DNA of 64,000 nucleotides, taken from contig NC_061068.1 in assembly GCF_021917145.1 (NCBI RefSeq), positions 1-64,000 on the forward strand. The letters run 5' to 3'. Under the pieces are notes generated by a model. That model was not told the origin of the DNA. It worked only from the letters and a program-made list of their open reading frames with translations, and did no database searches. Within the stretch, counting starts at the first letter, position 1. Each line of letters begins with the position of its first letter. The translations under genes were made by a program, and so were the position numbers. This DNA comes from Hypomesus transpacificus (lineage: Eukaryota; Chordata; Actinopteri; Osmeriformes; Osmeridae). Below, in pieces: positions 13,706 to 30,169 of the stretch.

Positions 13706-13849
13706 TGTGAGTGAACCTGCTACTATAGAGGCAGCAGTGAGTGTGGTGGTGCTGTACTGTGGTGGTAGATAACACCCCTCCTCTCTTTCCTCCTTCTCTT
13801 GGATTTGTAATTCCTCTTTTGCTTCCTTTACTTTCTCCTCCTCCTCCTC

Positions 13850-19995
<6,146 letters not shown>

Positions 19996-22906
19996 CGTCT
20001 ATCACCACCGAGACCTCACTGTGCTTCAACGCTTGGCTCAGTGACTTCCAGCTGTAGTCCAGCTGTAGTCCAGCTGTGGTCCACGGTGTGTTTCAATTGT
20101 AGTCCAACTGTAGTCAAAAGATGGATCGATATGTTTCAAATGAAGCCCATGACTTCTGTTTAGTACTTAGAACGTTGTTCCACAGATGGAGAACCCTAAG
20201 TTCAGTAGAATGTTGTTCCAAAGATAGAAAATGTTGCTATCAGAGAACAAACTTTTGAGTTGAGTAGAATGTTGTTCCACAGATATAGAACCCCTGACTT
20301 CAGTAGAACATTGTTCCACAGATAGAGAACCCCTGAGAAGGTAGGTGCAGCTGCAGCTTGGTGACCCAAGGTGCTCTACTGTGAAGCCCAGCGTACGTCC
20401 GTGTGTGCGTGAGGGTCCACAGTCTTCAGACGAGGGAGAGTCTGGGAGAGAGAGGAGCAGCACTCAGGAGCTGGACAGACATGGCTCGCTGTGGGGAAGA
20501 GGGGAGGAGAGAGAGCGGAGAGAGAGGAGAGAGAGCGGAGAGCGAGCGGCTCCTGTGAGATTTACAGATGACGGCTCTGGAGAAGGCAGAGAGGGTGTGG
20601 CTATGGAGTGTGGACACAAGGATTTGACAAGCAGTGTTTTACATGAAAGAAAGAGCTCTTCAGTGGATTGTAGTCATTTGACAAAAAAGGAAAACATCAA
20701 ACAACAGAACCACCCCCTGCACACACACATTCATCTTTTCTCACACGCACACTAACACACCAACACACACAGAGTCACACACACGCACACTAACACACCA
20801 ACACACACAGAGTCACACACCCTTTGGCTGTTCATAGCTGTGATTTCATGCTGACATTAAGAAATGTTCATCACTTGTTTTAGTTTTGTTTACAGAGAAC
20901 ATACAATACTGTAATTGTATTGTTTCATACCTGGACTTCTGAACAACATCCGATTATTACCATTCCACCGCTGACAACAGGTGCTTTGTAGGAGGTCCAA
21001 TGAAACATAATGAGGAACAGATTTTCCGTTGAGTATTTGGGATGTCGTGCAGCCGGCAGCCAGTAAATGGCGCTGCTGTGCCAAAACACTGCACTCTGTC
21101 AGAAGTTAGTATGAAAATGACTGGGTATAAGTTTTGCTTCTTGTTTAGAGGTATTAAAGTATGGCTTTCTTGTAGCAGACGACTGTATTGTTGTTACTAT
21201 ATGAGTGTACACAGGTAAACTTTTGTTAAAATGTGTTTCTCATTATGTCTGTGTCTTCACAGCTATCTCCTGTTTACTTTTTCTTGGAATTATTCAATAT
21301 TCAGACCTACGCAAGAAAAACCTCCATAAAATAACTAGGAACTCTCCTAAATGATTAATAAAAAAGTCTAATAGTAGCTCAAAACAACATTGGTCCACGC
21401 GTCTATTGTTATACTCAGGGCGCTCTCTGGTGGTGAGTTGAAGGTGTTACAGCTTCAACAATAGGGCCAGGAAGCTCGTGGACACTGTCCTCAAAGGCAG
21501 CCGTTCCGACCTATTCCCACTTTGCGGTCCACTTGCTTAGCTCAAATATTTTTGCGGCCGCCCAACACAAGTTCATTAAATTTGCGCTTTCATGGCAAAA
21601 TATTTGTATCGATCAAAGAAGACAAAGTCTCCATCAGCGCCACATTAAGCACACATTGTGAAGAGAGGTAACCTACGTAACTACCACGGCCAGGCCAGAT
21701 CTAAAATTCGTTTTGGGTAAACAACCCAAACTCCTTGTAAAAAACGGTATTTGAGAACTAATGTAACCGCCAGCTACCGGAAGTTGTTGACTTGACTTAT
21801 GCAATATGCGGAAATGATGGGTGCATAGTGGATTGAAGTGGGCCTATGCAAGTTGGGGTGGAAGTGTCAGTTGGTCCTTTGTCAACGTGGCAAGGTTAAC
21901 TATTGGTGTTTCGGCCATGATGAATTAAAGGCTAAATATAATTGTAAAATTTGTATGAATTTTAATTATCATTTACCAACAGTATATGTAAATATTTGGA
22001 AATGTATTAATTTTGTATTACCCTAGCGAACCATTAGTGGGCCGCAGCCCACAAGTTGAGAATCTCTGCTCCAAGTTTCTGTCACATGCTAGGCATGTAC
22101 AGTTCAGCTGTAGGAGCCATAGGCACAGCCAACCCATAAATAACATCAGGGCAGAAGCAACTGTCTTCTCTGAGTGTCCCATTACAGCCAGGCTGTCTTA
22201 AAATGTTTAGGTTCAACCTCCATTCTATAGACAAGTCTGTTACCCATAGTCCTGCTGAAATGGACGAATCTATAGTTTAGGTCCGGGTGTATGGTTCGTA
22301 AAATCAAAAAAATTCAACAAAGGACAAGAAATATGATGAGTCATTGAGGTAGTATAAATGTAGGAATTTATTGTTTAAAAACCCTTCTGACGCACTATGT
22401 TTTGAAATCCAAGTTGCACTTTTCTTGCAGATAATATAGGCACTTGTTAATCACAGTCATCATAGTTGTTCATACACATTCTACAGAGTGTAGCTCTATG
22501 AAATGATGTTGACGGTTATTTCAACTCATCCTGATGTTTGCATTCATGATTTACTCACAAAATACACAACTGAGTCGTAAATCTTTTTTTCGTTTTGTGA
22601 CCAGCTAGTTTCTCCATAAACCGGCCAACCACTCCTGTCCCAGAATCTCTCCACTTCAAACAACCTTCTCACAAGAGGAAGTTGAGAGACATAACGAATG
22701 AATGCCAGTTGCCATGGTTTTGGGTTACCTGGGAAACGTTTGTTTATGTCTTATTACAGAGAAGGTAGTGTCCCGGATGCCATGTTTTTTAACAGGTTCA
22801 TAACAAATCACTATTTTAAGAATATGTGATCTGTTTCATATCTGGCATTACACTGAAGTATCAAACACCACAATGACTGATCAAGACCGACCACATGCCA
22901 GCGTGT
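19996..22906. other. Intergenic region between two minus-strand genes
   Basis: This holds the promoter side of the PPP1R12-like gene and the 3' flank of the acidic coiled-coil gene. Short arrays occur at 20,040-20,120 (gtagtccagct units) and 20,165-20,340 (about 50-bp units with gttgttccacagat). A segment ending near 22,070 with 'cacaagttgagaatctctgc' looks like one end of a hAT-type element. No coding exon was recognised. Confidence 0.5.
22377..22382 (-). terminator. Candidate polyadenylation signal AATAAA
   Basis: The minus strand reads AATAAA about 525 nt after the stop codon of the acidic coiled-coil gene. It is the nearest consensus signal I could find. Confidence 0.45.
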
Positions 22907-24184
22907 CTAAGAAAACTCCTCATCAAACTCAGAAAAATCGTCCTCTTCCTCAGTTGGGACAACTTCTCGTGGTTCAATATCCACCTCTTTCACCTCCTCT
23001 TCCACCTCCTCTGTCACCTCCTCCTCTGAAGCCTCGTCCTCCACAAAGTCCTCTTCCTTTATCACTTCCTCCTCCTCCATGTCTTGCTCCTCATCTAACA
23101 CCTCCTCCTTCAGCGCCTCCTCCTCAAGCTCTTCCGAAGACAGTTTAGTATCCTGCTGATCTGCAACTTCCTGGTCCACTTCCTGGTCCTGTAGCTGCTC
23201 CACAGACTCTGCTTCTTCTAGGATTTCTTCTTCTTCGGTTTCTGCCTGCAGCTCAGCAGGCTCCTCCTCCTCTATGACTTCTTCCTTCTCCTCCTCCTCC
23301 TCCTCTCTCTGGCTCACTGATTCCTGCTCCTCCTCGCCCTGGCTCACTGATCCCTCCTCCTCCTCCTCCTCATCCCCCTGGCTAACTGATTCCTCCTCCT
23401 CCTCCTCCTCCTCCTCCTCCTCCTCCTCCTCCTCCTCCTCCTCCTCCTCCTCCTCCTCCTCTCCCTGGCTAACTGATTCCTCCTCCTCTTCCTCCTCCCC
23501 CTGGCTAACTGATTCCTCCTCCTCCTCCCCCTGGCTAACTGATTCCTCCTCCTCCTCCCCCTGGCTAACTGATTCCTCCTCCTCTTCCTCTTCCCCCTCC
23601 TCCTCCTCCTCCTCCTGGCTAACTGATTCCTCCTCCTCCTCCTCCTCCTCCTCCTCCTCCCCCTCCTCCCCCTGGCTAACAGATTCCTCCTCCTCCTTCA
23701 CCTCTTCCTCCTGGCTGACTGATCCCTGCTCCTCCTCTGAGACTGGAAAGATTTCCTCAACTTCAAGTTGGATTCCTGGTGCTGCTCTGACTTGACCTCC
23801 ATTCGTAATCTGAAACATAACAGGGACCCCCACAGTCATCTATTAACAATTTTCCTCTTCAATATTAGTGAAACATTAATAATGTATGGTTGCTTGACCT
23901 TCCATAAATTAAGTGTGTGCGTGTGTCCTGGGGGGGGTGTACCTGGCAGTGGACAGAGCATGGTGTGTGTGTGTGTGTGTGTGTGTACCTGGTTGTGGAC
24001 AGAGCATGGTGTGTGTGTGTGTGTGTGTGTACCTGGCTGTGGACAGCCTGCAGCTGGGCCCGGAGGCTGGAGTGGAGGTTCTGGGAGCTCTGCAGCTGCT
24101 CATCCAGGGTCAGAACCACCGACTGCAGCTGCTGCTCCAGAGCCAGGGTCCTCCTGGCCTGCTCAGCCACCAGCAACTCCCTGA

Positions 24185-24230
<46 letters not shown>

Positions 24231-25079
24231 GGGAGGGAGGGAGGGAGGGAGGGAGGGAGGGAGGGAGGGAGGGAGGGAGGGAGGGAGGGAAGGAGGGAGG
24301 GAGGGACAAAGAGAGCGAAAGAAAGAAAAATAGGCAGAGAATGGCAGGATATAACCATACAGCCATCCAGGGCATTCCTAAACGGGTGAATCATCAAGCT
24401 TAATCAGCGTACACAGAGACCACACAGCATCTCCCCCCAGTCCTTCACCCTGAACCTACCTGATCTCACCAACCTGCTGGCTGTTAGCCTCCAGCGCCAC
24501 CTTGTGCAGACCCAGAGACACACTGAGCTCCCCCAGCTCTCTGACCTGCTCGTCCATCCTGGAGACCAGGCTGTGCACCAGCGCCCCCTGGGCCTCCACC
24601 TCAGAGCCCACCCCCTCCACCCTGCTGCCCAGGCCCGCCACGCTGACTGCCACCGCAGAGCTGGAGCTCAACATGGACGCCACCGTCTCTTTCACCGCCT
24701 CAAACTCCTCGCTCTTGTTCTTGATGGCGGTCTGCAGGGTTGCCGCGGAGACGGCGGTCTGTTGCAGCTGGGAGAGCTTGTTGTCCATGTCGGCGTGGAG
24801 AGCCCACACCTGCCAGGAGAGATGAGGTGTTCAGGGGCAGGGCTGTGCTGCAGAGGGGCTGAGTACTGCTGTTAAACTGAACCACTAAGGGGGGAAAGCA
24901 AGGTGTGGAAATGTGGGCGCTTCTGCAAACAAGGGAAGAAGGGAGGGTCAGTATAGATGGTCATGACTGAAGCTGCTTTTATAAGGACACATCCCCATCA
25001 ATAATTAAAGATATATTTTGGGGCATTTTCATGCTTTTTAGGACAGTTAAGTAAGTGAAGTGTGACAGTAACAGCAAGG

Positions 25080-25110
<31 letters not shown>

Positions 25111-26163
25111 CAGAGAAAGACAGAGAGAGAGACAGAGAGGAAGACATAAAGCAAGGGGCCCAGGCCGGATTTGCAGACCTCAGCCTACAGGGTCCAGCGA
25201 TCTGTGTTCAATGTTCAAACCAAATGGAAGCTCTCTTGCCTGTGAGGAGAGGTCGGAGTTCTTCAGCAGCTCAGAGGTCTCCAGGACGTCTTCTGCGCTC
25301 CTCTGAGACCGTTTCTGTGCCTCTTCCAGGGCCAGTATCCTCTCCTCCACCCCCTCCCCTGGGCTCACCTGGAGCACACACACACCAAGCGTCTAACCAC
25401 GGCAGCCGCCCGGTGCGATGCCGCACATACATGTACATGTTTTCAGAAAAACAAACCATGCTCTGAGTTTGAAAGAAATTAGCTTATTTTCTTTTTTTCT
25501 GGGAGTTCATAGAAAGTCATGGTCTGACTGTTTTTGTCATAAAGACTGTCATCTAGACTTAAATATATTATATCCTTGTTTTATAGGACATGCTGCATGT
25601 GTCTGCTGTTGACAGGCAGTGTGTGCAGTCCGTATTTTTGGAGTATACCCTTTGTGAAATGTCATTGCTACTCATTTCAACATGTGCTTAGGAAACGTGA
25701 TCAACTCACACACTTGTGTCCTATAAATAGTTTAGGCTAGTGCTAATGGCGCTTTCCATGTGTCTTAACTGCTGTGTAAGCTGGGCCTTCAGATCAGTAC
25801 AGCCAGTCTGAACCACAATTACTTTCCAGTCTAGAGGTCTGGAACCAGAACATAGAACCAGGACACTCAACATTCCAACAAACTGCGTGAGAACGTTACC
25901 TGTGCGTCATGTATCCCCATCACCTGCTGGCATTGACTGATCTTCATCTGCATTGCTGTGTACGATTCTGTTAGCTGGTCGATGGTGGATTGTTGTTGAA
26001 GACTGAAACAGCCAACGGTGAATCCTCCAATGACAAAGATTAGGAACAACAAGCCAGGGAGCATATATTCGCCTATCCCCCGCGATTGTGGCACAGGCGA
26101 CTCAAGCAAGAAAGCGGCATCGTCCTGTTGCTTAATTCCATTTTTGTTCTTACGCTTGGCCAT
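22907..26163 (-). CDS. Single-pass membrane coiled-coil protein with acidic SVSQ-repeat tail, about 597 aa, family not recognised
   Basis: Exons in transcript order are 26163-25900, 25368-25240, 24809-24460, 24180-24033 and 23809-22907 (stop TAG). They encode 88, 43, 166 (across exons 3 and 4) and 300 residues. The N terminus MAKRKNKNGIKQQ is basic. A hydrophobic segment at about residues 34-54 (LPGLLFLIFVIGGFTVGCF) suggests a type II membrane protein with the bulk on the lumenal or outer side. Residues about 55-297 are heptad-like (EEAQKRSQRSAEDVLETSEL; LALEQQLQSVVLTLDEQLQS). The last exon is extremely Glu-rich, with ten SVSQ motifs spaced by Glu runs, and ends DDFSEFDEEFS. Each SVSQ(G/E)E has a casein kinase 2 style S-x-x-E site. 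The overall plan recalls CLIMP-63/CKAP4 or triadin-like reticulum proteins, but I see no diagnostic identity. The second intron has a GC-AG donor (CAG|gcaaga). Fish transcripts would test the model. Confidence 0.78.
23939..24047. repeat. Minisatellite starting at the exon 4 splice donor of the acidic coiled-coil gene
   Basis: Read on the minus strand, the exon end ctgtccacagccag|gt is followed by CA repeats, then caccatgctctgtccacaac, a second ccag|gt, more CA repeats and a third unit ending tgccag|gt. The same core is found at the GDI donor at 31,284-31,428. Confidence 0.85.
24187..24305. repeat. Poly-G tract followed by (GGGA)n
   Basis: About 43 uninterrupted G residues are followed by about 18 GGGA units. 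On the minus strand this is the polypyrimidine tract of the acceptor at 24,181 in the acidic coiled-coil gene. Its length may be an assembly estimate. Confidence 0.9.
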
Positions 26164-27033
26164 TTTTGGATATCTTGTTTTGGGTGAGAGAAAAGACTCC
26201 CGGACACTGGGTCACCTAGACGCTGATGCCCAAAGACAGTTAAGTTAGAGGCGCAAGTTTAAGGCCCCCGAGAGCGTGGTGTCTTTCTTTCTGTCCCGTC
26301 TTTCATTGGTCTTCATGATCACCCGCAGCAGTGTCACGTTAAGGTGCTTGCGGTGGGCGTGCCACCACGCTGCTTGACAGACCGACTGGTCTGAATTGAA
26401 TAGTGGCGCTCCAGCCATAACAGCTTAAAGAGCCATAATGATGCATGTATTCTACTAACAGTCTCGTTGTTTTGTGCTACTTCATTTATTCATTGGCAAG
26501 GAATGATCAATAAACCCTGAATACTTGAAATGTCTTTGTAAATGCATTTTCCAGTGATCCATTCTCCTCGATGCAAAATTGGCTCTCATTATGGACCACT
26601 GCTGCTTGGTGATATTGGTGGTTCTCTCTAGATAAAACTGACAGTTTGCAAGATGTTTCTTCCGCACCGTGGAACGTTTTAACCCACTGCTTCTTTCCAT
26701 TGAGTGATCCGCCGACACAATTAAAGTAAAATGTCTAAATGGGGCACAGAAAGTTAGTGATGGGGGAAACGAAGACACGAGCCCAGTAGGAGAACAGCAT
26801 CGCAGTCCGTCCATCCATGCAACGATCAGGCAGCCAAACTCCCCCTAGCGAGGCCGTCCATCTGGCCGTCCATGACGCCAAAAAAGATTTAGCTGCCTCT
26901 CCACGATCCACAATTTGAAACAACCCTGTCATAAGAAGTATCGCTTTTTCGAAGCGTTTGACACATCCTCTACATAGGGACATCTGCTGGTCAAGGTATG
27001 GTATGGCGACTGTTCCCGCATCACTTGGTTATA
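26164..27033. other. Intergenic sequence upstream of the acidic coiled-coil gene
   Basis: The promoter of the minus-strand gene should lie just right of 26,163. An open frame of 110 codons on the minus strand (26,814-26,482) has no family match that I can see and no splice context. I treat it as unproven. Confidence 0.4.
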
Positions 27034-27152
27034 CTTTAAAGATCCTGTAAGGTAAATTCCATGATTTGCTTCTCAGTACATTATATACGTGTGAAATTAG
27101 TTCCTGGAAGCATGTGCAAAGCGCAAAAACGTTGTTGCACTGAAATGTGGAG
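27034..27152. repeat. Interspersed repeat, copy 2 of a pair
   Basis: This is the second copy of the 119-bp sequence at 15,750-15,868, same orientation, with about six single-base differences. The hAT element starts 27 bp after it. Confidence 0.75.
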
Positions 27153-27178
27153 TTAGACCATGAACCATGAACCATGAC

Positions 27179-28509
27179 CAGTGGCGTAACTATAGGGAGT
27201 GCAAGGAGTGCAGCTGCACTAGGGCCCGTGGCGAAAGGGGGCCCGTCCTCGATCTCACCGTAAAAGTGAGACAACCTGACCGGGCAACTTCAGGCAATCT
27301 GACCGGGCCCCTTGCACCGCTGTGATACCGCAAATTGAGGTTTACATATGATCCAGTCTTATCAATTCGCAAACATTTCTCAATTATGGTGTCAGTTATT
27401 CAGAATTATGAGCTATCACCTGCCCAATAAACATTTAAAAACAGTCAGTGTTAACAACAGCAAATAATTATTTTTTCCTCATTTGCCTTTTGCTGAATTA
27501 AACAAATGTCGTTTTTATTAAGTAATATTGCCCTCGAAAAATAGCAAGGATGTCTGGGTAATATTGTTGTCAAAGATTCCCGCCCACCCACACACGATTG
27601 TTCCCATCCAGTTGTTGGAATACCACAGACAGTTGTTGTTGGGATACTACAGTTGTGTTGCATTAGCGTTTTTAAGCGAATTAGGCTACCCCATGCCATG
27701 CCCTTTAACATAAAAGTGGCTCCAGAAAGCGGCAGGAACGAAAAGAGCAAGATGTAAGGGTGGCAAAGCTGTCAAAACTATCCTCATTTGGATTGTGGCG
27801 AAGCGTGTTGAAGAGGACGCTACGTCTGACCCCCAGCCCGGCAACAGCAATGAGTGTGAAACTCAGCCACCAGGGTAGGCTAATAATTACATAACGTTTA
27901 CTGTCTGGTGTATGCAGTTGACATGGCTATTAAACGTCATAAAAATGCACATATAGGCCTAGGCTACCAGGCAGCGGCCAGGTTAGATATAGTAAACTAT
28001 GTTCAGGATGTAGTCGGAAAATAGCTAAAGCTAGATAGACTAAATGTAAACTAGCATATCTAACGAACATAAAATCAAATATTCACCATCGAAGTGACAG
28101 TTTGTTTTTTAATAGTACCCAGATAGCACACATGACAGATCGAAACGTCATTCATAACGTCGGATAAGCGTTGGTAAATGATCAGATTTTCTTCTCATCT
28201 CTGTGCTCTATTTCAAACGTCGCAGATATGTCGGCTCATGACTGACTGTTCCATTATGCTCATTCCGTGTTGTAGCAAGCATAATCTAGAGCCAGAGACT
28301 CGCGAGTCAGAGCCGTTCACTTTTGAAAACAGTCATCTATCTTCACATAGAAGGAGCAGTCGTTACCCTTAATTGTACATCATGAGTAGCCTAAATTTCC
28401 TTGCGCATCGCTAAACTGAAAACTCAATAATTTCGCCTGACGATAGGTCGGTAAGGGGCCCGTTGGTGAGATCTGCACTCGGGCCCGCCAAGTCCTTGTT
28501 ACGCCGCTG
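27179..28509 (+). mobile_element. Non-autonomous hAT transposon with 8-bp target duplication
   Basis: The left end is cagtggcgtaactatag. The right end, as reverse complement, is cagcggcgtaacaaggac, so the terminal 12 bp match at 11 positions. Both sides carry the exact 8-bp duplication accatgac (27,171-27,178 and 28,510-28,517), the hAT hallmark. At 27,712-27,789 one plus frame reads KSGSRKRQERKEQ...LSKLSSF, resembling the basic N-terminal start of hAT transposases. The rest is non-coding, so the element is about 1.33 kb and cannot move itself. Bases near each end (gggcccg) are also shared in inverted orientation. Confidence 0.88.
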
Positions 28510-28517
28510 ACCATGAC

Positions 28518-29288
28518 CAATGAACAGTTTCTCTTCCTATTCAGCCCAGGTTTTGTATAGTCGGAGCCAAAAGCCGACCGATCTACGTCACAGCGACCGA
28601 TCTACGTCAGATCACAGACCGTTGCATTCTGTTACTCAGCTGGTACGATGCAAAGACAAAGTAATTAACACATAAACAACACATCCCAAATCACATACTT
28701 TTTATTTTTACTGGCTTTTAACTATGTAGCCTACATAGTTAATACAAAACCTTTTTGTGATTTTTTTCATTCTTTAGATACTTTTTTTTCACACTTACAG
28801 TGAAAGGAAAAGGAGAGGAGAGGGGAGAATAGAAAGATTAGAGCAGACCAGAGTACAATAGAGTACAGTAAAGTAAAGTAGGGTCCTCATCAAGTACTCA
28901 TATGATATTTACATAATAATATTTCATTATATTTAATGTAGGATATGTAGGCCTATAGCCTTTAACACCAATAGCACTTTCACTGTAACTGTACATATTT
29001 GTAGAAACATTAAACCCTGCAGAAAATGTCTTTCAATCGCGGTACGTGGTGACACTGAAACATGAATGCCTTGCAGACTGTAGGTTCTAGGTCCTGTCAC
29101 TGCCCACATCAACACACACACTCACACACACACAGGTTGTCTGATCCCTTATGTTTGAGAGGATTATCGAAGGGGAGAACCGGGTTACCTGTTACTGGAA
29201 ACAGTGAGTCACAGCTGCAGAGTCTGTAAGGATCCTATACCCAGGAGCAGCTGAGGAGAGGGACACAGGCTCTCACCACTCTGTCAGC
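28518..29288. other. Upstream region of the GDI gene
   Basis: AT-rich sequence with short CA tracts. It should contain the GDI promoter and 5' UTR; 29,150-29,288 is GC-richer and reads directly into the start codon. No TATA box or other site stands out clearly. Confidence 0.4.
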
Positions 29289-30122
29289 ATGCAGGAGTTT
29301 GATATCATAGTTCTGGGCACAGGACTGAAGGTAAGACTAACTCTCACCTGCTTTTCTTGTATTGCATGTTAGCGTGCAGGATTACGAGTCATATCGCAGT
29401 TCATTCCAGCAGATGCTTTACAATTTCACCTCCTAGGATACCTGAAGCAGTTTGTTGAGCCACAAAAACAGGATCTGTGTTTCAATTCATCTTCATTTAT
29501 TCTTAAAAAAAAATTATTACATCAAATAAAATATACTGTGATGGGTCATTGATTCAAATAGTGTATCATTTTAATATTTGCTAAATGAATTACATCTTTG
29601 TGTTTCAGTATAAGTGATTGAGGATAGTAACAGTGATTCAGAGATGTCATAAACATCATAGCTTTACTTGAATTACATGGTTTTTATTTGATTTAAACTC
29701 AGCAATCGTGAAATAAGCCCCCCTCCCCTTTCCTACAAACTCCACACACACACACTCACACACACACAAACACACGCACACACAAACACACACACACACG
29801 ATCAGATCCTATTCCTCAGTGAAGACTGCTGTAAGAGAGATTAGCGTTGTTGTTGATCATTGGCCATTTTCCATGCACGTGGTAGACAACTTATTTTTTG
29901 GTGTATAATAAGACATTTTTGTTTTCTTATTATACAGAAAGGACTACTTTACTTCTCTCTCTTTCACTCTTCTCTCTTCCTTCTCTGCGGTTCTTGTTCC
30001 GTCTTTCTCAGGAATGCATTATCTCTGGCTTGATGACTGTGAGTGGCAAGAGGGTTCTTCACATCGACAGGAACCCTTACTATGGTGGAGAAAGCGCCTC
30101 AATATCCCCCTTAGAAGAGGTT

Positions 30123-30169
<47 letters not shown>

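Larger units (their letters stand above)
7683..13849. other. Intergenic region between two convergent genes
   Basis: This holds the 3' UTR of the synaptotagmin gene and the 3' flank of the PPP1R12-like gene on the other strand. No conserved coding sequence was seen. Candidate polyadenylation signals include ATTAAA at 7861 and AATAAA at 10,484 and 10,865; none can be assigned. Repeats inside are listed separately. A cytosine-rich stretch (about 12,257-12,350) could form an i-motif or G-quadruplex pair. Confidence 0.6.

Noticed and set aside
23274-23795. Plus-strand poly-Ser frame of 173 codons
   Set aside because: It is the antisense shadow of the Glu-rich exon of the acidic coiled-coil gene.
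26482-26814. Minus-strand 110-codon frame next to the hAT element
   Set aside because: No recognisable domain, splice context or conserved motif. It may be part of an unknown repeat, but a gene call is not supported.
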